From IMG/VR virus record IMGVR_UViG_3300033143_001114, positions 1-55,774 of that record: a DNA stretch of 55,774 bases. One strand, written 5' to 3'. Below, in pieces: positions 1 to 8,634 of the stretch (the first letter of the stretch is position 1; every line of letters starts with the position of its first letter). The notes under the pieces are model-generated. The model searched no databases. It was not told the DNA's origin and was given only the letters and a program-made list of their open reading frames with translations. The translations under genes were made by a program, and so were the position numbers. Source of the stretch: a virus.

Positions 1-1
1 A

Positions 2-1165
2 AATACTGATACGTTTAAGACTTGGAGAGTAAGTCATAACAATATTATAGACTTAATAAATCTAGGTACAATAGGAACGGTTACTGTAGATTCAGTTAGG
101 GAAATGCTTAACTGGGTAGAGTCAGCAGGCATATTCAACGGTTGCTCAGTAACAGATGCAGGTGGCGGTAATGTTGATGTTGCTGGCGGTGAAGCATTTT
201 TAAGGATTGGAGCAAACGTAGGTGACGAAATTGTGGTTGCACAAATACCACCTCTTGCAGCTATCACTCCTACTGATCAAGACATTACATATATTTGGGC
301 AGACTATAATGCTGGTGTACCTTCAATTGGTTCTTCAACAAATGCAAACGATTTCAATGGGCACGATAAATGTTTAATCGCCCTTGTTTCAAGAGAAGGT
401 ACAGACGTTACAATTCTTGAAGCACAAGAAAAACCTGTTGATAACTCAAATCGTATTAATCAAATGATGATTGATACACACGGTATTCACCATGTTCAAG
501 GTGGTTCAAGAATAAGTGAAACAGGTACAAGGAACTTTGCAGTATCAGCAGGCGCATTTTACCGTGGCTTGAAGAAGGTTACTCATCCAGATCATGATAC
601 AGCAGGCGCAGACAACTTTGAATACTATTATAAAGATGGTATAGGTGGTTGGGTAGAAGTTGGATCCCAAACACAAATAGATAATGTAAACTATGACGAT
701 GGCTCTGGTACACTGGCCGCATTGACCGCAGGTAACTATTCAGTTCATTGGGTGTACATGAAGATAGGAACTAACAAACACGAGTTATATGTATTGTATG
801 GAAGTGGTGATCATGCAACGGTTGAAGATGCAAGAGCAGAAGAAGTTCCTGCTTCAATACCACCTACGTTAGAAGAAGTGGGTGTGTTGTTAGGTAAAAT
901 AATTATATTGAAGAATGATAATTTATATGCTTCTGTTGAAACTGCCTTCGGTGCATCATTCATAGCAGGCGCACCATCAAACCACGAAAACTTAACTGGA
1001 TTACAGGGTGGAGCAGTTGGCGATCATTATCACTTAACAGGTGCAGAGCATACAACAATTAGTGGTCATCCTGGGGATACAGCAAACCCACATAGTGTGA
1101 CGGCTGTACAAGTAGGTGCTGACCCTGAAGGTGAAGCTCTTGCAATGTCAATAGCCCTAGGATAA
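2..1165 (+). CDS. Phage tail fibre/virion structural protein (5' partial)
   Basis: The frame is open from the left edge, so the first in-frame ATG at 104 is internal; about 387 residues are visible. The first visible residues (NTDTFKTWRVSHNNIIDLIN) match the N-terminal pattern common to marine T4-like fibre proteins, so only a few residues may be missing. The middle is mixed beta-type sequence, and the end has a fibre-like segment (GAVGDHYHLTGAEHTTISGHP) resembling short repeats in phage fibre shafts. A fibre or baseplate-decoration role is inferred from composition and from the fibre genes that follow. No enzymatic motif was seen. Confidence 0.7.
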   Translation, partial: NTDTFKTWRVSHNNIIDLINLGTIGTVTVDSVREMLNWVESAGIFNGCSVTDAGGGNVDVAGGEAFLRIGANVGDEIVVAQIPPLAAITPTDQDITYIWADYNAGVPSIGSSTNANDFNGHDKCLIALVSREGTDVTILEAQEKPVDNSNRINQMMIDTHGIHHVQGGSRISETGTRNFAVSAGAFYRGLKKVTHPDHDTAGADNFEYYYKDGIGGWVEVGSQTQIDNVNYDDGSGTLAALTAGNYSVHWVYMKIGTNKHELYVLYGSGDHATVEDARAEEVPASIPPTLEEVGVLLGKIIILKNDNLYASVETAFGASFIAGAPSNHENLTGLQGGAVGDHYHLTGAEHTTISGHPGDTANPHSVTAVQVGADPEGEALAMSIALG

Positions 1166-1171
1166 TAAATA
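1164..1171 (+). promoter_or_regulatory. T4-type late promoter AATAAATA
   Basis: An NATAAATA element lies 26 bases before the GTG start of the next structural gene, with GGAG between them. T4-like late promoters consist of only this -10-type box recognised by gp55, which is encoded in this window. Confidence 0.45.
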
Positions 1172-1196
1172 GTTTAAATAAACTGGAGATAATAAA

Positions 1197-1541
1197 GTGG
1201 CAACAAACGAATTTAAAAGATTCTCTGTAACTATATCAGCGATCACAGAAGGTACTGCAAATACAGTATATACCGTTCCTGTTGGAAAGGAAGTAGTTAT
1301 TGTAGGTATGAGATTTGCAAACCAAGGCAATGCAAACGAGCTTGCTCTTAATGTGTTCATTGAAGATGGCGGGGCAAACAAATTTTACCTATCAGGTAAG
1401 AATACACCATTACCAATAGGTTCAGCATTAGAAATGCAACAAGGTAAAACTGTTTTGATTGCAAATGATATTTTGAAAACATATGCAGACATTGCAAATG
1501 AAGGCGATCTTACTTTATCAATATTAGAAAGAACACCTTAA
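1197..1541 (+). CDS. Small phage structural protein
   Basis: A 114-residue protein with a GTG start preceded by GGAG. It is rich in beta-forming residues (ITEGTANTVYTVPVGKEVVIVGMRF) and looks like a compact beta-sandwich: the pattern 'TVYTVPxGKxxxIxGMRFANQ' resembles small head- or fibre-decoration proteins of phages. It sits between two fibre genes, so a minor virion component is likely. No catalytic residues or membrane segment are visible. The family was not recognised with certainty. Confidence 0.55.
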   Translation: MATNEFKRFSVTISAITEGTANTVYTVPVGKEVVIVGMRFANQGNANELALNVFIEDGGANKFYLSGKNTPLPIGSALEMQQGKTVLIANDILKTYADIANEGDLTLSILERTP

Positions 1542-1553
1542 GGATAAGGAATC

Positions 1554-2759
1554 ATGCCAGGATATATAGGTAGAACAGAACTAAACACCGTTGGTGGAGC
1601 AATATCAAGAAATGCTTTTGTTGGTAATGGGGCTCAAACCTCTTTTGGGCCTTTAGACCAAACACCTTTTGACGAGGAAGAAACTATTGTAACGATCAAT
1701 GGTGTTGTTCAACACGACGCGTCTTATGCAGTGGTTGTAGATTATGTAAACTTTGCGGTGGCTCCAGATAACTTAGATGATATAGAAGTTAAGGTTCATT
1801 CAACAGAAAGAAAACCTGCTGAAGGTGTTGGCCCAGAAGAAGTTACCCTTGCAAATTTAAGTACAGTAGATATTATAACTTCTAATGATAAATTTGATAG
1901 AGCGTTAATTCCCTCAAAGCGATTAGTAGAGTTAGCAGTAAATGATCTAAATGCCTCCAAGGCTGATTACGAAAACGCTTTCGTTTTAATGACTGTTACT
2001 GGTAAAACTTTTGCTATAAGCACCTGGAATGGTGGTGGTGAATTTGTGATTGCCGCGGCAACAGGACAGTTTAACCTGGCCGTGGCCTTTGGTATGGGAA
2101 CTATTAAGACAGTAGATGCTGTAGGTAATACAGGAGAACTCACTGGACCTATAACTATACAAGCCAATCAGATAGTTAAGGTAAGATATACAGCTAACGA
2201 TGAAGCTATAGTGGAGTTACCTTATATTGTAGCTGGAGGTTCAGCTGGGAATTCATGGAACTTATTAGACACGGCAACTTTTTCAAGTACACCATCTTAC
2301 AATGTTCCTATTGTGCTAGGCGCATATGAGAGATATAAACTTGACTTTATAAATTTTGTACCTAGTTCAAACGGAAGCCATTTATCAATGCGTGTAAGAA
2401 ATGCTGGCATCCAAGATAGTGGAAATAATTATAGATATGTTATGAATCTTACAAATGAAAATGCTTTAACAGAATCAATATTAGGAACTGGAGGATCATC
2501 TACAAGTGAAATTGTACTTGCTACAAGCTTATTAAATACAACATATAAGTTTAATGGAACTTTTTACCTTAATGATCCTAGTGATGTTGGTAATAGAACA
2601 GAAATACGTGGTACATTTTCTTATACTAATTCAAGTGGTGTTCGTTTTAATGGTAGAGGTAGTGGATGGTATACCCCACTATCGGCTGTAAGTGATCTAT
2701 TAATATTCATGAGTGGTGGATCTCTAGCAAGTGGCAAAATGAAACTTTACGGAAAATAA
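1554..2759 (+). CDS. Tail fibre-like protein
   Basis: 401 residues with GGATAAGGA before the ATG. Residues ~20-85 form the common N-terminal fibre domain: 'FVGNGAQTSFGPL' followed by 'VTINGVVQ', a Tyr and 'FAVAPDNLDDIEVKV', seen in many tail fibres and spikes. The middle (~150-225) is a beta-rich domain, and the C-terminus (~235-401) looks like a receptor-binding or capping beta-sandwich (NSSGVRFNGRGSGWY). The start MPGYIGRTEL is shared in style with the next gene (MASSPYIGRSLES), which suggests a common attachment peptide. Host recognition is inferred. Confidence 0.7.
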   Translation: MPGYIGRTELNTVGGAISRNAFVGNGAQTSFGPLDQTPFDEEETIVTINGVVQHDASYAVVVDYVNFAVAPDNLDDIEVKVHSTERKPAEGVGPEEVTLANLSTVDIITSNDKFDRALIPSKRLVELAVNDLNASKADYENAFVLMTVTGKTFAISTWNGGGEFVIAAATGQFNLAVAFGMGTIKTVDAVGNTGELTGPITIQANQIVKVRYTANDEAIVELPYIVAGGSAGNSWNLLDTATFSSTPSYNVPIVLGAYERYKLDFINFVPSSNGSHLSMRVRNAGIQDSGNNYRYVMNLTNENALTESILGTGGSSTSEIVLATSLLNTTYKFNGTFYLNDPSDVGNRTEIRGTFSYTNSSGVRFNGRGSGWYTPLSAVSDLLIFMSGGSLASGKMKLYGK

Positions 2760-2773
2760 TAGGATAATATAAA

Positions 2774-3481
2774 ATGGCAAGTAGCCCATATATAGGAAGA
2801 TCATTAGAATCAAGCGTTGAAGATGGAGAAGTTACTTCGGTTAAACTTGCGACAGGTGCTGTAACGTCTGCAAAGCTTGGAGCGAGTGCTGTTACAAATG
2901 CAAAGATTAACAACGGTGCTGTATCAGAAGATAAACTTGCGGTTGCTGTTCAAACAAAATTAAATAGCGGTTCTGGAATTGTTACAGGTATAAATCCAAC
3001 AACATCATATTTTGTAAATAACTCAACAGTCTTAGTACAGGCAACAAGTTTAGTTTGCTCAATACCAGAGGCTGGTATTTACGCTATAGATATAATGTTG
3101 AATACAGGACACGACACAGTTGTTCCAACTGCAGGTTTAAGATTGAATGCAAGATACACAGGATCATACTGGGCGAATAATGGTCGCACGAAAGGTTTTT
3201 GGACGCTCCACCACACAACTGATACTGGAGGCACATCGTCTCAAACTACAATTCAAGGACAAACTAACTTACCTTCTACTATTAATATGGGAAGTAACTC
3301 ACATGGACAATTTTCAATAAGTGCAGGAAATGATTATTATTACCAGTTTGTTGAAGGTAAGTTCATTTTAGATGCTGCAGACGTTGGAGACGTAGAGATT
3401 TGGTTTGCACAGAATACTGCCGTAGCATACAACACATCTATTAATAGAAACTCTTGGATTAAAGCAACTAAGATAGCGTAA
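2774..3481 (+). CDS. Tail fibre-like protein with short shaft repeats
   Basis: 235 residues. The N-terminal ~20-60 has repeats of the form G-A-V-T-S-A-K-L and G-A-V-T-N-A-K-I, a pattern typical of trimeric fibre shafts. After ~75 comes a globular beta-rich head (YFVNNSTVLVQ, IPEAGIYAIDIML, NDYYYQFVEGKFILD) that resembles C1q/TNF-like or other jelly-roll heads of phage fibres; that fold is inference. It follows a fibre gene at a 14-base spacing and precedes the sulfotransferase by 9 bases, so all three probably share a transcript. Confidence 0.68.
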   Translation: MASSPYIGRSLESSVEDGEVTSVKLATGAVTSAKLGASAVTNAKINNGAVSEDKLAVAVQTKLNSGSGIVTGINPTTSYFVNNSTVLVQATSLVCSIPEAGIYAIDIMLNTGHDTVVPTAGLRLNARYTGSYWANNGRTKGFWTLHHTTDTGGTSSQTTIQGQTNLPSTINMGSNSHGQFSISAGNDYYYQFVEGKFILDAADVGDVEIWFAQNTAVAYNTSINRNSWIKATKIA

Positions 3482-3490
3482 CGGAATATA

Positions 3491-4219
3491 ATGTATATCA
3501 CAAAACAATTTATATATCTTCATGTCCCAAAAACTGGTGGACAAACAATGCTTAGAATGCTAGAGCGTTTTAGGTTCATGTTCAGAGGTAGGGGTAGAGG
3601 ATTTCATAGATCAGTAGATTCACTCAATCCTAAAATGTTGGAAGATAAACAAAAATATGCCTTAGTTAGGAACCCTTGGGATTGGTATACATCTTGGTAT
3701 TATTATTTAAAAGAAACTCCAAGCTTACATAATGTTTTATTTAAAACAATAAGCAATAATGGAAAATATAGTTTTAAGAGATCTATCAATAATTTATTTG
3801 ATATGATTGAAGGTGGTGAAGAAATCAATGGTGAATTTAATACAGCTATTGTTAATGCACCTTTAAGACGACCACTTCAAGTTAGTGGAGACGATGTTGA
3901 AAGGATGCAGTCTTGGGATTGTGGTTTACAATCTTTTTATTATCACTACTTAATATTTGGAGATGAAGCTCTTGACAGTCATGATTATTCTAATGTTACA
4001 ATAGGTAAACAAGAAACTTCAAGAGAAGATCACCTTAACTTTTTCAAGAGTTTAGGTATTGAAAATGATAGACTAACAAAAACAATAACAAACCATCGTA
4101 GATTAAATGCTACTAAGAAAGACTACGGTAAGTATCAAGATCAATATGACAATGCACTGAGAGATCGTGTTGCAGAAAAAGAAAGTTATATCATAGAAAA
4201 GTATGGCTATACATTTTAA
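3491..4219 (+). CDS. Sulfotransferase-family protein
   Basis: 242 residues. Two hallmarks of PAPS-dependent sulfotransferases are visible: an N-terminal 5'-phosphosulfate-binding loop, IYLHVPKTGGQTM (residues ~8-20), and a 3'-phosphate motif, LVRNPWDWYTSWYYYL (~58-73). The length and the HVPKTGG form fit the Sulfotransfer_2-like group acting on glycans or proteins rather than small cytosolic enzymes. It has no signal peptide or membrane anchor, so it should act in the host cytoplasm. It sits among fibre genes at spacings of about 10 bases; substrates could be fibre proteins or host surface sugars, which the sequence does not decide. Family is confident, substrate unknown. Confidence 0.85.
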   Translation: MYITKQFIYLHVPKTGGQTMLRMLERFRFMFRGRGRGFHRSVDSLNPKMLEDKQKYALVRNPWDWYTSWYYYLKETPSLHNVLFKTISNNGKYSFKRSINNLFDMIEGGEEINGEFNTAIVNAPLRRPLQVSGDDVERMQSWDCGLQSFYYHYLIFGDEALDSHDYSNVTIGKQETSREDHLNFFKSLGIENDRLTKTITNHRRLNATKKDYGKYQDQYDNALRDRVAEKESYIIEKYGYTF

Positions 4220-4228
4220 GGAAAAATA

Positions 4229-4876
4229 ATGGCAACTAAAATAAAAGGATCAAACATAGCACCAGGTGCGGTTGAATTAGCACATCTTGCCCCAGGTGCT
4301 GTATTACATGGTATGAAAACACTCACCGCAGGAAATGCTTGGTCTGCGGAGTTTACAGGCCCACATACAATAATTTTATGTGCTGGTGGTGGCGGTGGTG
4401 GCGGTGGAGCTACAGGATCTCCAGGTGGTTATGGTTATCCAGGTGAAGGTGGTGATGGTGGTAATTTTGCAATTACACAAATGATAATACAGTCTTTAAC
4501 AAAAGATGTTTCATATACAATTGCAATAGGAGCAGGCGGCATTGGCGGTGCCCCAGGTTTCCCAGGGCTGGCTGGACAACAAGGTGGAAGTACAACGTTT
4601 GACAGCACTACAATGATTGGCGGCGCTGGCGGAGATGGTGGCGGTGGTGCTTACACAACTGCAAACGGCGATGTAGGTTTAAATTGCATTCCTTATGGGT
4701 TAGGTGGTGCTGGTGGAGTAAGTGCTCCTGGAGTAGATGGTAATCCAGGAAGTGCTGGAGCAGGCTTTGGAGCAGGCGGTGGCGGAGGCGGCGGTGGCGG
4801 TTATCATGTATCTATAGGATATCTTGGAGCCGTGGGTGGTGCTGGGTCCCCAGGATTTATATTAATATTATGGTAG
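4229..4876 (+). CDS. Glycine-rich fibre tip/adhesin-like protein, copy 1
   Basis: 215 residues. A short N-terminal piece with the fibre-like repeat 'APGAVELAHLAPGAV' is followed by long poly-glycine tracts interspersed with 'PGGYGYPGEGGDGGNFA' and ending in 'YHVSIGYLGAVGGAG'. Poly-glycine sandwiches of this sort form receptor-binding tips in T4-like phages (gp38-type adhesins), so host recognition is a reasonable inference. It is strongly paralogous, at DNA level too, to the gene at 12124-12834. Its last codons overlap the start of the downstream cupin gene. Confidence 0.75.
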   Translation: MATKIKGSNIAPGAVELAHLAPGAVLHGMKTLTAGNAWSAEFTGPHTIILCAGGGGGGGGATGSPGGYGYPGEGGDGGNFAITQMIIQSLTKDVSYTIAIGAGGIGGAPGFPGLAGQQGGSTTFDSTTMIGGAGGDGGGGAYTTANGDVGLNCIPYGLGGAGGVSAPGVDGNPGSAGAGFGAGGGGGGGGGYHVSIGYLGAVGGAGSPGFILILW

Positions 4877-4885
4877 ACATTAAAT
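4380..4885 (+). repeat. Duplicated glycine-rich module, copy 1
   Basis: This stretch is close to identical in long blocks to 12333-12852. Similarity runs from the start of the poly-glycine part through the stop codon and into the first five codons of the following gene (Met-Val-Asp-Ile-Lys), then ends abruptly. Confidence 0.8.
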
Positions 4886-5271
4886 TAATAACAGAAAAAA
4901 TAGTTTCGGAAATTGATGGTGGTCCTATTGAAGCAGAATATATAACCGCGGTTTTAAAATTGGTTGCTGGAGATAGAGATAAACTATATCAATATAATAA
5001 ATTTGAAGTAGATGTTTATGGTGGAATTATTTATAGAAAAATGTTGATATCTGGAATAGGGGAAGCTGTTAAATCTCATAAACATGTTTATGATCATTTT
5101 ACCTTTATTCATAAAGGGAGTGTAGATATAAATGGTGAAATATTCCATGCAGGGCAGTTTGCAAAGGTACCTGCAGAAGCCATCCATACAATTAAAGCAT
5201 TAACAAACGATTGCGAAGTTTATTGTATTCACTCAGAATATGAAGCAGAGCAAGGAGAACTAAACAAATGA
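4870..5271 (+). CDS. Cupin-domain protein
   Basis: 133 residues. A cupin barrel is suggested by 'SHKHVYDHFTFIHKGSVDING' (motif-1-like His residues), a turn 'HAGQFAKVP', and a second His segment 'AIHTIKAL' (~95-105). Cupins bind a metal through such His residues; the substrate is not identifiable. The start overlaps the glycine-rich gene by 7 bases (ATGGTAG), so translation is probably coupled. Its counterpart after glycine-rich copy 2 is a different double-stranded beta-helix enzyme. A role in modifying fibre or host molecules is speculative. Confidence 0.65.
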   Translation: MVDIKLITEKIVSEIDGGPIEAEYITAVLKLVAGDRDKLYQYNKFEVDVYGGIIYRKMLISGIGEAVKSHKHVYDHFTFIHKGSVDINGEIFHAGQFAKVPAEAIHTIKALTNDCEVYCIHSEYEAEQGELNK

Positions 5272-5630
5272 AAGGTTTTATAGTATTTAATAAAAATGAT
5301 GATTCAGAAGTTGCTAGATATTCTGGCGGGGCTCAAACTCCTGCAGATATATTATCTGCAAATGGTTTTGATACTGATATTGTAGATTGTTTAGACTTTG
5401 AAATAGATAAAGGTATGGCGGAAGCAGATTTCAGCGTAGCATCTGGGGTAATTGTCGAGGCTACTGTAGATACTGCTACTAAGAATCTTAGGATAGCTAA
5501 TAAACAACTTCTTCAAAATGAATTAATTATAGAAACATTACTAAACGAGATTAATCTAATAAGGACAGCACAAACATTACCTACTAGAAGTAAGGCAGAT
5601 ATAGAGGCTTTTCTAGATAGCAGGCTATAA
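5268..5630 (+). CDS. Unknown fibre-region protein, possible fibre chaperone
   Basis: 120 residues, overlapping the cupin gene by 4 bases (ATGA). The N-terminal half is beta-rich (GFIVFNKNDDSEVARYSG), and the C-terminal half is helical with Leu- and Asn-rich heptads (LLQNELIIETLLNEINLI). A beta domain plus C-terminal helix after an adhesin gene resembles tail-fibre assembly chaperones, but no diagnostic motif is present. The family was not recognised. Confidence 0.45.
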   Translation: MKGFIVFNKNDDSEVARYSGGAQTPADILSANGFDTDIVDCLDFEIDKGMAEADFSVASGVIVEATVDTATKNLRIANKQLLQNELIIETLLNEINLIRTAQTLPTRSKADIEAFLDSRL

Positions 5631-5648
5631 AACCCAAATCACAGCGGC

Positions 5649-5656
5649 AATAAATA
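5649..5656 (+). promoter_or_regulatory. T4-type late promoter AATAAATA
   Basis: An NATAAATA box 39 bases before the next ATG. A second AATAAATA at 5675-5682 is too close to the start codon to give a useful leader. Confidence 0.4.
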
Positions 5657-5694
5657 GTACAAACAATAATAAAAAATAAATAAATGGAACTATT

Positions 5695-6054
5695 ATGACA
5701 GATAGAGAAGTTCACACAGGGAATTACAATGGCTTGGATAGAAGAATCCCAGCCCAGGAATGGCACACAAATAAAAATTATTTTTTGTCAATCATCTTCT
5801 TGATCATCGCTAATATAGGATCTACCGTCTGGTGGGCAGGCGGGATCAACTCAGATGTAAGGCAGTTGAAGGAAAGACCTGATCTAACAGAAAGGGTTGT
5901 CCAGCTTGAAACTACTATCGCTCTAAATGAAAAATATTTTAATGAGTTTAGAAGAACTCTAGAAAGTATGAATACCACAATCACTAGAATCGATCGTGAG
6001 CAAGCCCGTAGAAAATCAATTGTTGATAGAGCCGAAAAAAACCAATCTAACTAA
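5695..6054 (+). CDS. Membrane-anchored coiled-coil protein
   Basis: 119 residues. One hydrophobic segment at ~30-51 (FLSIIFLIIANIGSTVWWAG) is followed by a charged helical C-terminus predicted to coil (ERVVQLETTIALNEKY, MNTTITRIDREQARR). The layout of N-terminal cytoplasmic tail, single membrane helix and long coiled coil matches small phage holin-accessory or spanin-like membrane proteins. It lies inside the fibre region, far from the lysis cassette at 17990-19029. The exact role is unknown. Confidence 0.5.
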   Translation: MTDREVHTGNYNGLDRRIPAQEWHTNKNYFLSIIFLIIANIGSTVWWAGGINSDVRQLKERPDLTERVVQLETTIALNEKYFNEFRRTLESMNTTITRIDREQARRKSIVDRAEKNQSN

Positions 6055-6069
6055 AGATGAATACTAAAA

Positions 6070-6441
6070 ATGAAAAGACGTTTAGGATCGTTCTATCGAG
6101 GGGACACAAAAACTTTTAAAATTGTAGTTGCAGATATTGACGACGTACCTGTGGATATCACAGGGTGGGAGTTTTGGTTTACTATGAAGGCAGATGATTA
6201 TCTACCTGACACTGAGGCAGTTATCCAAAAACATATATCAATCCCTTTGCTGGATGCAGAAGGATTGTTAGGAAATGCTTATGTGGTATTATTGTCTACA
6301 GAGACAGAAGTAATTCCAATAGGTACATATTTTTATGACTTCCAAAGAGTTCTGCAACAGGCTCCAGGTGATCCACCAAGTGTAACAACGATAATGTCTG
6401 GCACAATTTCAGTCATCTCAGACATAACAAGGAGCGTTTAG
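6070..6441 (+). CDS. BppU-like baseplate/fibre attachment protein, paralogue A
   Basis: 123 residues. The opening 'GSFYRGDTKTFKI', the central 'ITGWEFWFTMK' and the late 'IGTYFYDFQRVL' are typical of the Ig-like N-terminal domain of phage upper-baseplate (BppU) proteins. Here the domain stands alone. It is clearly paralogous to the gene at 13678-14031, which shares 'YRGDTKT', 'DITxWxxWxT' and 'YFYDFQRV'. A structural connector between baseplate and receptor-binding protein is inferred. Confidence 0.6.
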   Translation: MKRRLGSFYRGDTKTFKIVVADIDDVPVDITGWEFWFTMKADDYLPDTEAVIQKHISIPLLDAEGLLGNAYVVLLSTETEVIPIGTYFYDFQRVLQQAPGDPPSVTTIMSGTISVISDITRSV

Positions 6442-6443
6442 TC

Positions 6444-6722
6444 GTGGCGGATACAATTAAAGTAACGATTGTTGAGACAGGTCCACCAGGCCCAGCGGGT
6501 CCGATAGGTCCAACAGGTCCTGCAGGTGGCGGAGGTGGTGGCGGCGCGGTTGTAAGTCCTACAGAACCAACATCTGCTGTCGCTGGTGATATGTGGTACA
6601 ATCCAGATGACGACGAGCTTTTTATATATAATGTAAATATTGGACAATGGGAACAAATACCGTTTGTATCAGATTTTAGTGACCCAGGTGGTACATTAAT
6701 CATAGAAGGTGGTGGTTTCTAA
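6444..6722 (+). CDS. Short collagen-like structural protein
   Basis: 92 residues with a GTG start three bases after the preceding stop and GGAG about 10 bases upstream. Residues ~11-27 are collagen-type Gly-X-Y triplets (GPPGPAGPIGPTGPAG), followed by a run of Gly and then the fibre-like segment 'AVAGDMWYNPDDDELFIYNVNIGQWEQI', which is common in phage fibres. It is probably a trimeric connector. The AspH-like gene at 12842 is a hydroxylase, but no link to these prolines is shown. Confidence 0.6.
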   Translation: MADTIKVTIVETGPPGPAGPIGPTGPAGGGGGGGAVVSPTEPTSAVAGDMWYNPDDDELFIYNVNIGQWEQIPFVSDFSDPGGTLIIEGGGF

Positions 6723-6733
6723 ACCATCTTTTT
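6711..6733 (+). terminator. Terminator overlapping a stop codon
   Basis: A 7-bp stem (GGTGGTT/AACCATC, one G-T pair) with a TCTA loop spans the stop codon of the collagen-like gene and is followed by TTTTT. A late promoter box follows directly. Confidence 0.55.
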
Positions 6734-6741
6734 AATAAATA
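6734..6741 (+). promoter_or_regulatory. T4-type late promoter AATAAATA
   Basis: An NATAAATA box placed immediately after a terminator and 45 bases before the start of the 603-residue fibre gene. The position makes it one of the better late-promoter candidates. Confidence 0.55.
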
Positions 6742-6786
6742 ATAACAAATATAATAAACAACGTATAGAACAAGGAAGGCATAAAA

Positions 6787-8598
6787 ATGGCTCTTATTCA
6801 AATTAAACGCTCTACAGGAACAGCGACACCGCCTTCACTGGCTGAAGGTGAATTAGCGTATTCAGAATTATCCGATAATTTATTTATTGGTAAATCAGGG
6901 TCAGTAGTTGCCAAGATTGGCGGCTTGACAGAAGTCAATAAATTAGCTGGTGTTGAGGCACTTGCCGATGTAACAGATACAGCAAACGTTACCGCAGCAG
7001 GCGCGTTGATGGACAGCGAGTTAGCTTCCGAATCAGCAGTTAAAGCAACTACAGCGGCATTTTTGACTGCAGACGAAACTAAATTAGACGGTATTGAAAC
7101 CGCAGCTACAGCAGATCAAACAGGCGCTGAGATTAAAACAGCTTATGAAGCAGAAGCAAATGCATTTACAGATGCACAGTTTACTAAATTAGGTGGAATT
7201 GAAACATCAGCCGATGTAACAGACACAGCAAACGTAGACGCTGCAGGTGCAGTAATGCACACAGACGTATCTGGTGGCAACGATGGCTTCTTATTGAAGA
7301 CTGGTGCTGAAACATACGAATCAGTTAAACTTAATAGAGGCGCGGCTGCTGCTCCAATTGCAACAGACGACACTAACTCAGGCTACTCAGTAGGTTCACG
7401 TTGGATTGATACTACAAACAACGAAGAATGGTTATGCGTAGACGCAACTGCAACTTCGGCTGTTTGGTTAATGGTTTCAGGTGGTGGTGACGTAGATGGT
7501 CCAGGCGTAGCAGTAGATAACGCTGTAACACGTTTTGATGGTACTGACGGTAAGAACGTTCAAAGCTCTGGTGTAGTAATTGATGATTCAGACAACGTTA
7601 CTGGAATTGCTAATCTTAGCTTAACAGGAACAGTAGATGGTCGTGATGTTGATGCCGACGGTACAGCACAAGATGATCACATTGCAGACGTTTCAGGTAA
7701 CCCACACGCTGTAACATTAGAACAAGCACGTTCAGAAAATGGTACACTTGCAGGTAATATTGCAATGGGTGGTTTCAAAGTAACAGGTGCTGGTAACGGT
7801 ACCGCAGCAGGCGACTTAGTTAATAAGAGTCAATTGGATGCGGCACAAGCTGGTATTTTGGTTAAAGATGGTTGTCGTGTTGCTACAGATGCAGCACTTC
7901 CTGCAGTAACCGCAGCAGGCGCAAGCGTTGGTAAAACTTTGACAGCAGATGCAGTAGGCATTTTAACTGTTGACGGAGTTGCAACTTTATTAGGTGATCG
8001 TGTTTTGGTTAAAGACCAAGTTGCTCAAATAGACAATGGTATTTATGAAGTAACAACCGAAGGTACAGCAGGCGTTGCGTTTATACTTACTCGTGCTACT
8101 GACTATGACGGCGACCCTGCATCAGAAATCACTGAAGGAACATTCACGTTCATTAGTGAAGGTACTGCAAATCAGAAATCAGGTTGGGTATTGTTAGATG
8201 ATGCTGACTTTACAGCAGGTGTTGCAAATGTTGACGTTGCAAGCAACGAATTAGTATTTGCTCAGTTCCAGGGCTTACCAGCATACGTAGAAGGCTCAGG
8301 CATTGATATTACTGGTGATACAATTTCAATGGATATCACTAACTTAACAACAGCGGCCGTTGTTGCTGCAGATGAACTAGCGTTTTACGATATAAGCTTA
8401 GGTGCAATACGCAAAACTACAGTTTCATTGTTACTAGGTGCTATCAGTGGTCTAAGTAATGTATTGAACGACGCAGACATTTTTGTTGGTAATGGTTCAA
8501 ACATTGCAACAGGTGTTACAATGTCAGGCGATGCTACAATGGCAAATGACGGTACAATCACACTTACAGCCGCAGCGTTAGATGGTGGTTCATTCTAA
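6787..8598 (+). CDS. Large tail fibre protein
   Basis: 603 residues. The N-terminus 'ALIQIKRSTGTATPPSLAEGELAYSELSDNLFIG' is the common phage fibre head-binding domain (MTD-like N-terminal fold). Two similar segments at ~55-165 (VTDTANVTAAGALMD, VTDTANVDAAGAVMH, each with 'TKLDGIET'/'TKLGGIET') are shaft repeats. Residues ~330-480 carry a domain seen in many fibres (SQLDAAQAGILVKDGCRVATD, GDRVLVKDQ, YDGDPASEI). The C-terminus 'GDATMANDGTITL' is typical of fibre ends. It is flanked by a terminator/promoter pair upstream and a strong hairpin downstream, so it may be a single-gene unit. Confidence 0.85.
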   Translation: MALIQIKRSTGTATPPSLAEGELAYSELSDNLFIGKSGSVVAKIGGLTEVNKLAGVEALADVTDTANVTAAGALMDSELASESAVKATTAAFLTADETKLDGIETAATADQTGAEIKTAYEAEANAFTDAQFTKLGGIETSADVTDTANVDAAGAVMHTDVSGGNDGFLLKTGAETYESVKLNRGAAAAPIATDDTNSGYSVGSRWIDTTNNEEWLCVDATATSAVWLMVSGGGDVDGPGVAVDNAVTRFDGTDGKNVQSSGVVIDDSDNVTGIANLSLTGTVDGRDVDADGTAQDDHIADVSGNPHAVTLEQARSENGTLAGNIAMGGFKVTGAGNGTAAGDLVNKSQLDAAQAGILVKDGCRVATDAALPAVTAAGASVGKTLTADAVGILTVDGVATLLGDRVLVKDQVAQIDNGIYEVTTEGTAGVAFILTRATDYDGDPASEITEGTFTFISEGTANQKSGWVLLDDADFTAGVANVDVASNELVFAQFQGLPAYVEGSGIDITGDTISMDITNLTTAAVVAADELAFYDISLGAIRKTTVSLLLGAISGLSNVLNDADIFVGNGSNIATGVTMSGDATMANDGTITLTAAALDGGSF

Positions 8599-8602
8599 TC
8601 AT

Positions 8603-8610
8603 TATAAATA
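8603..8610 (+). promoter_or_regulatory. T4-type late promoter TATAAATA
   Basis: An exact late-promoter consensus five bases after the preceding stop. A strong hairpin begins about 25 bases further on, before the next gene, an unusual order. Confidence 0.5.
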
Positions 8611-8634
8611 TAATGGTATGAAGAAGTAAACAAC

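Noticed and set aside
5695-6054. Second i-spanin
   Set aside because: The topology would fit, but no lipoprotein gene overlaps or follows it, so it is left as an unassigned membrane coiled-coil protein.
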